Assembly: GCF_004421105.1 (NCBI RefSeq) | Contig: NZ_CP038033.1 | Coordinates: 3,491,659 to 3,555,658 of the forward strand | Length of the DNA: 64,000 nt | Origin: Nitrosococcus wardiae | GTDB taxonomy: Bacteria > Pseudomonadota > Gammaproteobacteria > Nitrosococcales > Nitrosococcaceae | Reading direction: 5' to 3' | Shown: positions 35,374-43,573 of the stretch, one piece after another | Numbering within the stretch: position 1 is the stretch's first letter | Layout of the letters: each line of letters opens with the position of its first letter | The notes under the pieces: generated by a model | What the model saw: only the letters and a program-made list of their open reading frames with translations | Database searches by the model: none | What the model was told of the DNA's origin: nothing | Made by a program: the position numbers and the translations under genes

Positions 35374-35547
35374 CGTGCCATCCTCTTTAATTTAAAGCAC
35401 AAATTTTTTATGACACCGTGCGATTTTTTCTGGATGATTTTTTTGGATTATGATCCGCTAATCTAAACCACAACTCAAGATTTCTGCGACATGTTCTTAG
35501 TTACAATTCCTTTGCCCTTGAGAGGAAGGTAGAGATAGAGGCGCTTT

Positions 35548-35763
35548 TCACCCCCACCCTTACCCTCCCCCTGAAAGGGGGAGGGAATAAAAGATGGAGG
35601 GACTCCTTCGACACAACCCCTTCCCCCCTTGCGGGGGAAGGTGGGGATGGGGGGGACCTCCCTACCATTGCCTTCTTCCATCAAGGGGGAGGGAATATAA
35701 AGAGGGAGAGCCTCCTTCGACACAACCCCTTCCCCCCTTGCGGGGGAAGGTCGGGATGGGGGG
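35548..35763. repeat. Cluster of GC-rich palindromic repeats between wza-like gene and fcl
   Basis: Several copies of the family with TCACCCCCACCCT, C-run/G-run hairpins (CCCTCCCCCTGAAAGGGGGA; CCCCTTCCCCCCTTGCGGGG) and GGGATGGGGG boundaries, spaced by AT-richer linkers. A shared linker (TCCTTCGACACAACC) appears twice, showing unit duplication. No gene is supported in this 400-bp gap. Confidence 0.75.
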
Positions 35764-35770
35764 AACACTC

Positions 35771-36694
35771 TTAATTCTCCAGAAACCACCCATAAGTTGA
35801 AGCGATACCCTCACGCAAATCTATCTGGGGCTGCCAACCTAGCTGCGTTAATCTCGCCGTGTCCAACAGCTTGCGCGGTGTCCCATCGGGCTTTGAGGTA
35901 TCCAATACAATCTCTCCTGAATACCCCACGACGTCCTTTATCAATCGAGCCAAATCGGCAATCGGGATATCTTTGCCTACCCCCACATTGATGATTTCCT
36001 CCTCATCATAATGCCGCATCAGAAAAACTGCCGCGTCTGCCAAATCATCCACGTGGAGAAACTCCCGTCGAGGAGTACCGCTTCCCCAAACCACCACTTC
36101 AGGGGCGGAAGAACGCTTAGCCTCGTGAAATTTACGGATCAGCGCCGGTAGCACGTGGGAGGTTTTAAGGTCAAAATTATCCCCGGGTCCATAAAGATTA
36201 GTGGGCATGAGGGAGATCACATTAAAACCATACTGACGCCGGTAAGCCTGGCCCATTTTAACGCCGGCAATTTTTGCCACGGCATACCACTCATTGGTAG
36301 GCTCCAAAGGTCCCGTCAGCAGAGAGTCTTCTTTTATAGGCTGGGGGGCATATTTGGGATAGATACAAGAGGAGCCCAAAAATAAGAGCTTTTTGACCCC
36401 CCACCGATACGCCGCATCAATAACATGAGTCTGAATCTGGAGATTATCATGGATGAATTCGGCCGGGTAACTGCTATTGGCCAAAATTCCTCCTACTTTG
36501 GCCGCCGCCAGAAACACATAGTCGGGCCGTTCTTGCTCAAAAAATACCTCCACCGCTTGGGGGTCCCGCAGGTCCAATTCCCGGCTGGTTCTACAAATCA
36601 AATTTTCAAACTTCTCGGCCTTCAGCCGGCGTAAGATAGCTGATCCCGCAAGACCCCGATGCCCTGCTACAAAAATTCGTTCAGCTGGCTGCAT
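35771..36694 (-). CDS. fcl: GDP-L-fucose synthase
   Basis: A 307-aa short-chain-dehydrogenase-fold enzyme (epimerase-reductase) turning GDP-4-keto-6-deoxymannose into GDP-L-fucose with NADPH. Motifs: [16 protein letters not shown] (nucleotide binding), FLGSSCIYP and the catalytic YAVAKIAG (Tyr-x3-Lys), plus [10 protein letters not shown]. Gmd, the enzyme for the preceding step, starts 9 bp upstream, making a typical gmd-fcl pair. Confidence 0.96.
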   Translation of the reverse strand: MQPAERIFVAGHRGLAGSAILRRLKAEKFENLICRTSRELDLRDPQAVEVFFEQERPDYVFLAAAKVGGILANSSYPAEFIHDNLQIQTHVIDAAYRWGVKKLLFLGSSCIYPKYAPQPIKEDSLLTGPLEPTNEWYAVAKIAGVKMGQAYRRQYGFNVISLMPTNLYGPGDNFDLKTSHVLPALIRKFHEAKRSSAPEVVVWGSGTPRREFLHVDDLADAAVFLMRHYDEEEIINVGVGKDIPIADLARLIKDVVGYSGEIVLDTSKPDGTPRKLLDTARLTQLGWQPQIDLREGIASTYGWFLEN

Positions 36695-36703
36695 AGCATC
36701 ATC

Positions 36704-37825
36704 TCACTCATAATAATCAAATGTCCGATACCCTTCCCGGCGGCAAAGCACATCCCGCTGAGCGTACTTCAAGTCTTCCACCACCATTTCCTGCACCAGC
36801 TCATCGAAGGTGACCTGGGGTGCCCAGCCAAGCTCCCGGTACGCCTTGCTGGCATCGCCCAGTAGCGTTTCCACCTCGGTAGGACGAAAATAGCGGGGAT
36901 CAATCCGCACCAGGATATTCCCCGACTGAATGTGGCCATGTTCCGCGGCTTGCCCCTCAACTGCCGTCACCACTGCCACTTCATCCACCCCCTTGCCTTC
37001 CCAGTTTAAGGAAATCCCGAGCACCTGCGCCGCCCGCTCTATGAGTTCCCGCACCGAGTGTTGCTCACCTGTCGCGATCACATAATCAGCCGGTACGTTC
37101 TGCTGTAACATCAGCCACTGGGCTTGCACATAATCTCGGGCATGGCCCCAATCCCGTCGCGCTTCAAGATTACCTACATACAAGCAATCGTGTAATCCCA
37201 GAGTGATACGTGCTAATCCCCGGGTGATCTTGCGGGTAATAAAGGTCTCCCCCCGCACCGGGGATTCATGATTAAACAAAATCCCATTGCAGGCATACAT
37301 GCCGTAAGCCTCCCGGTAATTCACCGTGATCCAATAGGCATACAGTTTGGCGGCAGCATAGGGTGAGCGGGGATAGAAAGGCGTCTGTTCGTTCTGAGGC
37401 ACCGACTGCACCTTGCCATAAAGCTCAGAGGTAGACGCTTGATAAAACCGCACTCTATCTTCTAACCCTAGAATACGAATTGCTTCCAGCAAACGTAGCG
37501 TCCCTAAGGCATCCGCATTGGCCGTGTATTCCGGGGTCTCAAAGGAAACTGCCACATGGCTTTGGGCCGCTAGGTTGTAAACCTCATCGGGCTGAATTTC
37601 TTGGATAACCCGGATGAGATTAGTGGCATCGGTTAAATCGCCATAGTGGAGAATAAACCGCCGCTCGGGTTCATGGGGATCTTGGTAGAGATGATCAACA
37701 CGATCCGTATTAAAAAGCGAAGCCCGGCGCTTGATACCATGGACTTCATAGCCTTTTGTCAACAAAAATTCGACCAAATACATTCCATCCTGGCCGGTGG
37801 CCCCAGTAATTAACGCCTTTTTCAT
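36704..37825 (-). CDS. gmd: GDP-mannose 4,6-dehydratase
   Basis: A 373-aa NADP-dependent dehydratase producing GDP-4-keto-6-deoxy-D-mannose. Motifs: [50 protein letters not shown], and [21 protein letters not shown] start it at the ATG at 37825 (MKKALITG), giving the 373-aa length usual for Gmd; the frame is open to a TTG 33 bp further upstream. Together with fcl it supplies GDP-L-fucose for the polysaccharide. Confidence 0.96.
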   Translation of the reverse strand: MKKALITGATGQDGMYLVEFLLTKGYEVHGIKRRASLFNTDRVDHLYQDPHEPERRFILHYGDLTDATNLIRVIQEIQPDEVYNLAAQSHVAVSFETPEYTANADALGTLRLLEAIRILGLEDRVRFYQASTSELYGKVQSVPQNEQTPFYPRSPYAAAKLYAYWITVNYREAYGMYACNGILFNHESPVRGETFITRKITRGLARITLGLHDCLYVGNLEARRDWGHARDYVQAQWLMLQQNVPADYVIATGEQHSVRELIERAAQVLGISLNWEGKGVDEVAVVTAVEGQAAEHGHIQSGNILVRIDPRYFRPTEVETLLGDASKAYRELGWAPQVTFDELVQEMVVEDLKYAQRDVLCRREGYRTFDYYE

Positions 37826-38055
37826 CCCTTCTCTTTTCCTTTTCAACCCATTGCTCAATAAACTTCAAATTTTTTCCAAAATCTGCCCGTGATAGGCAGG
37901 AATGCACGCCTCCTGCTCACACTCCCTATTTCTCGCTCAGGGGGAAAAGTAAGCAGCGGCTTTAAAACCCTTTCTTCTTTCCTTTAGATTAAAGAAGAAA
38001 TTAATAATTATTATAGTACGGTATAAATTCCTTCTCCCTGGGAAGAGGGACTTTT

Positions 38056-38419
38056 TCACCCCCACCCTCACCCTCCCCCTTCAAGGGGGAGGGAATGGAA
38101 AACAAAATGCTCGCCTCCTTCATCAGAGGGGAGGAATGGAAAACAAAATGCTCGCCTCCTTCATCAGAGGGGAGGGAATGGAAAACAAAATGCTCGTCTC
38201 CTTAATCAAGGGGGAGGGAATAGAATATGGAGGGCCTCCGCCCACAACTCTTTCCCCTTTAAGGAGAAGATGGAAAACTTCTTTTCTATATAACCCCTTC
38301 CCCCTTTAGGGGAAGGCAGAGAACCTCCTTCTTACAACCCCTTCCCCCTTTTAGGGGGAAGGCGGAAAACCTCCTCCACAACCCCTTCCCCCTTTTAGGG
38401 GGAAGGCGGGGATGGGGGT
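38056..38419. repeat. Large cluster of GC-rich palindromic repeats with three 42-bp tandem units
   Basis: The region begins with TCACCCCCACCCTCACCC and ends with GGGATGGGGGT. Between 38093 and about 38217 a 41-42-bp unit (GAATGGAAAACAAAATGCTC...) is repeated three times with small differences. Three CCCCTTCCCCC/GGGGGAAGG hairpins follow. The end of the repeat forms the 3' end of the adjacent DUF559 gene. Region 37826-38055 upstream of gmd holds nothing recognisable apart from the presumed promoter. Confidence 0.75.
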
Positions 38420-38781
38420 AAAGTATCCCCATGCAGTGCATACCAAATAGCGGTTATCACCGCCTCCGTAGAACTCAACACCTCGTGATTCCAAAATCGC
38501 AGCACGCGGAAACCCCGTTGCGTTAGCCATTCAGTCCTCCACTGATCATAATCCTGCTGCTCACTATGTTGTCCCCCATCTACCTCGATAACCAGCTGCG
38601 CCTCCAAACATACGAAATCCACCACATAATGCCCGAGGGGATGCTGGCGGCGAAACCGATAACCTCCTAACTGGCGCCTGCGCAAATGCTGCCATAACTG
38701 CCTTTCTGCCTCACTTGGCTCACGCCGAAGCTCTCGGACACGTTGCTTAACTAACGAACTGATGCGGGTGCGGTGGGACAT
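38395..38781 (-). CDS. DUF559 endonuclease-like (Vsr/restriction-fold) domain protein
   Basis: A 128-aa protein from the ATG at 38781 (MSHRTRISSLVKQRVRELRR). Motifs typical of DUF559: REPSEAERQLWQHLRRRQLG, RFRRQHPLGHYVVDFVCLEA, LVIEVDGGQHSEQQDYD (Asp/Glu of the nuclease-like core) and GFRVLRFWNHEVL. The frame is open 147 bp further upstream but that part is hydrophobic and enters the MITE-like element, so I reject it. The last residues (TLPPSPPSP) are encoded by the palindromic repeat cluster. DNA binding or cleavage is predicted by fold only. Confidence 0.82.
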   Translation of the reverse strand: MSHRTRISSLVKQRVRELRREPSEAERQLWQHLRRRQLGGYRFRRQHPLGHYVVDFVCLEAQLVIEVDGGQHSEQQDYDQWRTEWLTQRGFRVLRFWNHEVLSSTEAVITAIWYALHGDTLPPSPPSP

Positions 38782-38898
38782 AGGTTCAACCCCCATCCGA
38801 TAGCCTTCCCCTACTAGGAGGAAAAGAACAAGAAGGAAGGGAATAGACAGGAACTTAGCCTTCTCTATACAGGGGAAGAAGGGAACAAGTAAAAGCCT

Positions 38899-38992
38899 AT
38901 AGCGTTTCCCGAAAATAGAAAAACGCAAGTATTAATTATCAGGACTTTACTTGCTCAGCCTGGCTGTATTTCTCCTACAAGGGAAACGCTAT
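38899..38992. repeat. 94-bp MITE-like element with 12-bp terminal inverted repeats
   Basis: ATAGCGTTTCCC (38899-38910) and GGGAAACGCTAT (38981-38992) are perfect inverted repeats at the ends of a non-coding AT-rich 94-bp sequence between the DUF559 gene and the next repeat cluster. No target duplication could be fixed. Confidence 0.5.
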
Positions 38993-39031
38993 GATCTCCC
39001 GGTAAGAGAGAGTGAAGATGAGTGGGATTTT

Positions 39032-39165
39032 TCACCCTCACCCTCCCCCTGAAAGGGGGAGGGAATAGAAGATAGAGGGCCTCCGCCCACAACCCCTTCC
39101 CCCTAAAGGGGAAAGCAGAAAATCTCCCTCTACCCCCTTCCAGGGGGAAGGTAGGGATGGGGGTG
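39032..39165. repeat. GC-rich palindromic repeat cluster
   Basis: Two to three hairpin units (CACCCTCACCCTCCCCCTGA with AAGGGGGAGGG; CCCCTTCCCCCTAAAGGGG; CCCCCTTCCAGGGGGAAGG) ending in GGGATGGGGGTGA, between the MITE-like element and vapC. Confidence 0.7.
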
Positions 39166-39249
39166 AAACTTTTCCAGTAAGGATGGATAAAACCAACCGC
39201 AACGATCCAGGAGTAAAAGGCTCTAATCATCCCTTTTCTACCCCTAGAA

Positions 39250-39657
39250 TTAATCATTCGACCATTCGCGTAATCCAGGGATGCAATCTTTCATCAATTG
39301 AAAATCCCGATCACTATGCAATAGAAATAGATTATGCTCCACGGCGATTTGCGCGATTAGGCAATCAACCGCACTGCGTATCGTCACTCCATTGCGCCGG
39401 CGGCGCCCGTATATCTCCGCGGCACGCCTATAGGTATCGACATTATCCAACGGATGATAAAACCGCTGCGTTGCAAAATAATCTATCAACACGTGCAAGC
39501 TTTCCGGCGAATCCGCCCCCTGAAGTATCTCCTGGTAAATAATGCCTGTGATGCCGAAAGGATAATCACGATCCAAAATCCCGTTTAGGGCCCTGGTCCC
39601 AGGCGTGTCTCGGTCACGCAGAAAATCTATCCAGACCGACGTGTCGACCAGTATCAC
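39250..39657 (-). CDS. VapC-type PIN-domain toxin
   Basis: A 135-aa PIN-domain ribonuclease. It starts MILVDTSVWIDFLRD with the first catalytic Asp, has Glu in GIIYQEILQGA, and continues SAVDCLIAQIAVEHNLFLLH and SDRDF for the remaining acidic residues. By family it cleaves tRNA or rRNA when not neutralised. Its start overlaps the antitoxin stop by 4 bp. A decayed 5' fragment of a close relative is at 41852-41920. Confidence 0.92.
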   Translation of the reverse strand: MILVDTSVWIDFLRDRDTPGTRALNGILDRDYPFGITGIIYQEILQGADSPESLHVLIDYFATQRFYHPLDNVDTYRRAAEIYGRRRRNGVTIRSAVDCLIAQIAVEHNLFLLHSDRDFQLMKDCIPGLREWSND

Positions 39658-39863
39658 GCATCATCCTTGTCTTCACGTAATGCCTTGTAGTCATAATCCG
39701 GTCGGATACCGGCCCGGCCTCGCAACTCCCGCAGGTCCTTGCGCTGGTGATGCTCAACAAATTCCTTCAACGCCAGATGCACCAGTTCTTTCTTACTTTT
39801 CACAGGGGCACAGCGAAAGGCCGCTTCCAGCAGCTTGTCATCTAAATCAATATTGGTCCGCAT
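39654..39863 (-). CDS. VapB-type antitoxin
   Basis: A 69-aa antitoxin when started at the ATG at 39863: MRTNIDLDDKLLEAAFRCAP, the usual ribbon-helix-helix DNA-binding N-terminus, followed by KSKKELVHLALKEFVEHHQR and a toxin-binding C-terminal tail (RPDYDYKALREDKDDA). Seven extra codons upstream (MCIVRCA) are in frame but do not fit the family. It is the first gene of a vapBC operon and likely autoregulates it. Confidence 0.9.
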   Translation of the reverse strand: MRTNIDLDDKLLEAAFRCAPVKSKKELVHLALKEFVEHHQRKDLRELRGRAGIRPDYDYKALREDKDDA

Positions 39864-39883
39864 CGCACACCTCACTATGCACA

Positions 39884-40153
39884 TTAAATGCTGTCACTTT
39901 TCGCAAAAATCTGGGCGACATGCTCAATCGGGTGCAATACCGCCACGATAGTATTGTCATCAACAAGGATGACAAACCCGTTGCCGTGTTGGTGGACGCC
40001 CAACTGTTCGCGCGCATTCGTCGCCTGCAGGACCGCTTTGATGCCTTGTCCAAGCCCACTGAAGCAGGCTTTGCCAACACTCCCGAAGCCGAGGGGCTAG
40101 CTGAAATTGACGCTGCAGTTGCCGAAGTGCGGGCACAGCGCAAAAGACGCTGA
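39884..40153 (+). pseudogene. Phd/YefM-like antitoxin lacking a start codon
   Basis: The frame NAVTFRKNLGDMLNRVQYRH...NKDDKPVAVLVDAQLF is a typical Phd/YefM antitoxin, running to a stop at 40151-40153. No ATG, GTG or TTG is found at the expected start: a TTA codon (39884) precedes AAT. An internal ATG (GDM) would remove the first strand. It lies divergent to vapB and 6 bp upstream of a truncated PIN gene, so both are likely remnants of one module. Confidence 0.65.
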
Positions 40154-40159
40154 ACCGAC

Positions 40160-40324
40160 ATGGTCACGCTACGGGTCGTGCTGGACACCAATGTCCTGCT
40201 GTCTGGCATCGCCTATCCGGGCAGCATCCCTGGCAAGATCCTGCTGCGAATTTATAGATCGGCCATTACGAGGATTGAATGGCGGCTAAGAACAGAGGAT
40301 GCGGCGTCGGTGTATAAGGATTGA
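40160..40324 (+). pseudogene. Truncated PIN-domain toxin remnant
   Basis: Starts MVTLRVVLDTNVLLSGIAYP (first PIN Asp present) and keeps PIN-like sequence to about residue 33 (GSIPGKILLRIYR), then runs into sequence that belongs to the 3' end of the opposing PIN gene and stops at codon 55. The remaining catalytic acids are missing, so it cannot be an active nuclease. Confidence 0.7.
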
Positions 40325-40715
40325 TCACAGTAACGCCACGCCAAGTAAAACCATTCTGCATATCTTCGCTCAACAAGAGCCGACAACGATTTTCGGCAGC
40401 GACAGAGAGAATTAAGGCATCCCAAATCTGTAAACTGTGATCAGCTGAAAGATCCATCGCTGACTGAAACGCCACCCAAGTAGAATCAACCACTTCAAAA
40501 CTATCCCCCCAATTAAGAATGGCTTCACGTGCCGCCGAGTGACCCCAATGAGCCTTGCCGGTAAGCACGCGATAAAGCTCCCCGAGGATCTGGGCGGGCA
40601 AGAGGATGAGTTCTTGAGGCAGTTGGCTAAGAAGCGTGAGAGAAACATCAAGTCTCGTTTGATCACCAATCCCTTCAGCGTAGGCAAGGACGTTAGTGTC
40701 AAGGGCCACTCTCAC
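40266..40715 (-). CDS. PIN-domain toxin (second VapC-like)
   Basis: A 149-aa PIN protein: MRVALDTNVLAYAEG (Asp6), LGELYRVLTG (Glu), and QIWDALILSVAAENRCRLLLSED (two more acids). It begins with GTG, 2 bp after the antitoxin stop. The last residues (FLAAIQSS) overlap the truncated opposing gene. Likely an RNase neutralised by the Phd-like protein upstream. Confidence 0.9.
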   Translation of the reverse strand: MRVALDTNVLAYAEGIGDQTRLDVSLTLLSQLPQELILLPAQILGELYRVLTGKAHWGHSAAREAILNWGDSFEVVDSTWVAFQSAMDLSADHSLQIWDALILSVAAENRCRLLLSEDMQNGFTWRGVTVINPYTPTPHPLFLAAIQSS

Positions 40716-40717
40716 TG

Positions 40718-40954
40718 TCAGTCCTCATATAACTCGTCGCGGGTCCAGGTTCGTATGCCAGTGGCTCGCTGGCGACGCAAGCGCGCTAATAAAGCCTCTT
40801 TTGCCGCATACCGTTGAGCATCCGCCTTCTCAGCCGGGCCGATGATTGCCACGGGTTTGCCACGAGAGACAACTACAAAAATCTCACCTTCCTTGACCTC
40901 CCGCAACACATGGGAGAATCGACGATTGGCCTCAGCCGCAGAGACTGTTTTCAT
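40718..40954 (-). CDS. Phd/YefM-family antitoxin
   Basis: A 78-aa antitoxin: MKTVSAAEANRRFSHVLREV, IFVVVSRGKPVAIIGPAEKA and a basic C-terminal tail (LLARLRRQRATGIRTWTRDE) for toxin binding. It is the first gene of the module and lies directly downstream of the 15-bp inverted repeat at 40960-40994, a probable operator. Confidence 0.9.
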   Translation of the reverse strand: MKTVSAAEANRRFSHVLREVKEGEIFVVVSRGKPVAIIGPAEKADAQRYAAKEALLARLRRQRATGIRTWTRDELYED

Positions 40955-40959
40955 AAAAT

Positions 40960-40994
40960 CCCTATAAAGTAGTGTTGTACACTACTTTATAGGG
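40960..40994. promoter_or_regulatory. Toxin-antitoxin operator: perfect 15-bp inverted repeat
   Basis: CCCTATAAAGTAGTG (40960-40974) and CACTACTTTATAGGG (40980-40994) are exactly complementary around TTGTA. The repeat ends 5 bp before the antitoxin start, overlapping where the promoter and ribosome site must be, as in Phd/YefM autoregulation. Confidence 0.75.
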
Positions 40995-41474
40995 ATGAGC
41001 CTACCTCGTCAATGGAGGAATTCGCGTCTCAATAGATGACTTCTTGCTGTCCCCCTCGGCCGCCTACCTCCCAGGACTATTTCAGCTTAAGCGCCCCGAG
41101 TTTGAGCAACTCCAACCACTGGCTTTCAGTGTTGAAATTAGTATCTCAGCAAAATTTTGAGAAGAATATGGTCGGTTTTGCGCTGCTCAACCGCCCCTAC
41201 GAGCCGGCAAGTAGCGGGCGCCGTGCGCACGAGAGGAATATACCGGCTAAGATGAATTGGCACTACGATTTTCTTGCTCTCGGAGCCTAGGGTGGGGAGC
41301 ACCCGAAGTCAAAGCGCATGGAGCGGTAAAGACCCCGAGACCAAGGTCATCCCTTCGCCAAGAACTCCTGAGAAACGAGAATTTATCGGACTGATAAGCT
41401 TTTGAATGGACCAAATTAAAATTAGTCACGAGAAAATTCCAAAAAGAGGGAAGATGAAGATAAATGGGATTTTT
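40995..41474. other. Gene-free stretch after the TA operator
   Basis: I see no gene. The frame at 41036-41290 (+) has no domain or ribosome site; its end contains the dispersed 36-bp repeat. The frame at 41247-41429 (minus) looks random. Confidence 0.5.
41252..41287 (+). repeat. Dispersed 36-bp repeat, copy 2
   Basis: Matches 146-181 with two mismatches and encodes MNWHYDFLALGA before a TAG stop. About 41 kb from the other copy. Confidence 0.6.
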
Positions 41475-41784
41475 TCACCCCCACCCTAACCCTCCCCCAT
41501 CAAGGAGGAGGGAATAGAAGATGCAGGCCCTTCCCCTTCAACTCCTTCCTCCTTTTAGAGGAAAAGCAGAAATTCCTCTACAACCCCTTTCCCCTTTTAG
41601 GGGAAGATGAAACTCCCTCTAACTTCTTCCCCTGCTCAGGGGGGTGAAAACAAACAAGTATCCCCTACAACCCCTTCCTCCTCTCAGGGGAAGGAAGAAT
41701 CCCTCTAGCCCCTTCCCCTTTTCAGAGGAAGGCAGCCCCCCTCTAACCCCTTCCCCCTTTCAGGGGGAAGGTAGGGATGGGGGT
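41475..41784. repeat. GC-rich palindromic repeat cluster
   Basis: Begins TCACCCCCACCCTAACCC and ends GTAGGGATGGGGGT, with four or five decayed CCCCTTCC.../GGGGAAGG hairpins between. Closely similar in unit order and linkers (GATGCAGGCCCTTCCCCTTC) to the cluster at 42782-43012, so the two are duplicates. Confidence 0.7.
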
Positions 41785-41851
41785 AAAACTTTTCCGACAA
41801 ATTTTTGTAAGAATAAAACCATCCCCAACGGTCTGATCCGATTGCGCTCCA

Positions 41852-41920
41852 GATTGTATTTAGGGCCCTGGTCCCAGGCGTATCCTGATCGTGCAGAGAA
41901 TCGATCCAGACCGAAGATCC
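41852..41920 (-). pseudogene. 5' fragment of a vapC-like gene
   Basis: The frame SSVWIDSLHDQDTPGTRALN matches the first 25 residues of the VapC at 39250-39657 (SVWIDFLRDRDTPGTRALNG). After this point the sequence is unrelated. The start codon context is lost. Remnant of a duplicated toxin gene next to a repeat cluster. Confidence 0.65.
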
Positions 41921-42049
41921 CGTAGGCAAACCTACCCGCACAAAAAACGTATTCGGCGCTTCAGCCCTGGCAAGCCGCTGTGGCTGGTGCGCTCTCTAAC
42001 TGTCTAAGTGCGACCTCGTGGTTAAGCTCACCCTCCAAGGAGGAATCCC

Positions 42050-42637
42050 TTATTCCTCAACTGCACCGAACACTTCGTCCCAAATCACCACCAGATCTGG
42101 AAACCGGGTTGAGGCCATCGTATCCCCTTCGCCAAAAACATCGGGGCGACCGTAATGTCCTGCTTCCAACGAATAGCGCAAAACCGTTTGGTCGAGGGGA
42201 TGGACCAGCCAATATTCCGCAACCCCCGCCCGCTCGTAATGATCCCGCTTGATGCCCTCATCTTTCTTTGCAGTGGCCGGAGACAACACCTCCGCCACCA
42301 AGTCCGGTGCACCGCGAATGAAGCGTTCACTTATCTTTGTCGAGTCACAGACCACCAGTAAATCCGGCTGCACCACCGTCTCCACTTTACCATCCGCTTC
42401 GTCGGCTCGGGGCAGCAACACATCCACCGGCGCAGCCAATACGCGGCAGTGGCGACCGCGGAAAAAATTACCCAAAATCAGGCCGAGATTGAACACCACG
42501 CGCTGATGAGTCGTCGAGGGGGCCGGGCTCATATCGAAAGCTTCGCCAGCGATCAATTCCCAACGCTCCTCCTCCGACCAGGTACAATAATCTGCATAAG
42601 TCCAGTGCCCAACTTTCTTCAATGCAGCCCTTGGCAT
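42050..42637 (-). CDS. Uma2-family (DUF820) endonuclease-like protein
   Basis: A 195-aa protein of the Uma2/DUF820 restriction-endonuclease fold. Seen: WELIAGEAFDMSPAPSTTHQ, VVQPDLLVVCD (active-site Asp), LVAEVLSPATAKKDEGIKRD (Glu and Lys of the PD-(D/E)xK-like core) and YERAGVAEYWLVHPLDQTV. The family is widespread in mobile and repeat-rich regions and its biological role is poorly known. It stands alone. Confidence 0.9.
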   Translation of the reverse strand: MPRAALKKVGHWTYADYCTWSEEERWELIAGEAFDMSPAPSTTHQRVVFNLGLILGNFFRGRHCRVLAAPVDVLLPRADEADGKVETVVQPDLLVVCDSTKISERFIRGAPDLVAEVLSPATAKKDEGIKRDHYERAGVAEYWLVHPLDQTVLRYSLEAGHYGRPDVFGEGDTMASTRFPDLVVIWDEVFGAVEE

Positions 42638-42781
42638 AGGAAGCGCACCTCTTGAACAAAAGATAGATGGGAATGGAGACTAACTCCGAGACTAACCTTA
42701 ATTTAATACTACAGCATGCAGCAAACCAATCACCAGATTTCTATAAAATGCAGGAATTCCCCTACAATCGTTAACTGCCCT

Positions 42782-43012
42782 TTCACCCCCACCCTAACCC
42801 TCCCCCATCAAGGGGGAGGGAATAGAAGATGCAGGCCCTTCCCCTTCAACTCCTTCCTCCTTTTAGAGGAAAAGCAGACCCCCTCTAACTTCTTCCTCTT
42901 CTCAGGGGGGTGAAAACAAACAAGTATCCCCTACAACCCCTTCTTCCTCTCACGGGAAGGCAGAATCCCTCTAGCCCCTTCCCCCTCTTAGGGGGAAGGC
43001 TGGGATGGGGGT
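42782..43012. repeat. GC-rich palindromic repeat cluster
   Basis: Opens TTTCACCCCCACCCTAACCC and ends GGCTGGGATGGGGGT. Contains CCCTCCCCCATCAAGGGGGA and other hairpins. Same linkers as the cluster at 41475-41784. No gene is supported between the Uma2 gene and the DUF2281-like gene. Confidence 0.7.
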
Positions 43013-43111
43013 AAGAACCATTAATACCCCCTGACTTTCCCTAGAAGCGCTAAAAGAAGAAAGGGATGGGAGCAAAAACAGGGAAAAGGAATCAGGACAA
43101 GATCACCGGGT

Positions 43112-43312
43112 TTACATGTCATTCCAGATCTCGTCTTCGGCATTGTCCCAAACATGCCGCATGGCGGGTTCTTGTGTTAATTGAAGCTCACGGATTTCTT
43201 GGTCCCGCAGTCCGTGCTTGAACTCGATAAATTCGATAAAATCCAGGACTTCCTTTGCAAGCGGCTCTGGGAGTTTCTGCACTTCTTTTATGAGCTTATC
43301 GACGGTACTCAT
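43112..43312 (-). CDS. DUF2281-like small protein (possible orphan antitoxin)
   Basis: A 66-aa protein starting at the ATG at 43312 (MSTVDKLIKEVQKLPEPLAK). EVLDFIEFIEFKHGLRDQEI is the DUF2281 hallmark; the acidic tail (DNAEDEIWNDM) may bind a partner. The frame extends 22 codons upstream without family similarity. Related genes often precede PIN toxins, but no toxin follows here. Confidence 0.75.
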   Translation of the reverse strand: MSTVDKLIKEVQKLPEPLAKEVLDFIEFIEFKHGLRDQEIRELQLTQEPAMRHVWDNAEDEIWNDM

Positions 43313-43450
43313 GGCTTTGCCCTTAATCAGAGAATTATCACCTCGCCTAACCCGTTTAAGCGAGATTCCGCTCCTCAAGTCAGGCTATTCACTTGTAAAC
43401 AAACCACTGCGATCATCATGCCATATTCCAGCATCAAGTTCCCCTACAAC

Positions 43451-43528
43451 TCCTCCCCCCCTTTTCAGAGGAAGACAGCCCCCCTCTAACCCCTTCCCCC
43501 TTTTAGGGGGAAGGTCGGGATGGGGGTA
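43451..43528. repeat. GC-rich palindromic repeat
   Basis: Two hairpin units ending in GGTCGGGATGGGGGT, between the DUF2281-like gene and the end of the WecA-like gene. Confidence 0.65.
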
Positions 43529-43573
43529 GGAACAAAGGCATACTCTCACCAACACCACCGCCAGAGGCAAGCG

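Noticed and set aside
37826-37858. TTG start 11 codons upstream of gmd
   Set aside because: Gmd proteins begin at [13 protein letters not shown]; the ATG at 37825 gives the usual 373 aa.
38782-38928. Longer N-terminus for the DUF559 protein
   Set aside because: The extra 49 codons are hydrophobic, unlike the family, and run into the MITE-like element.
38041-43530. Repeat clusters as a possible CRISPR array
   Set aside because: Units are palindromic, vary in length and have no uniform spacers; no cas genes are present.
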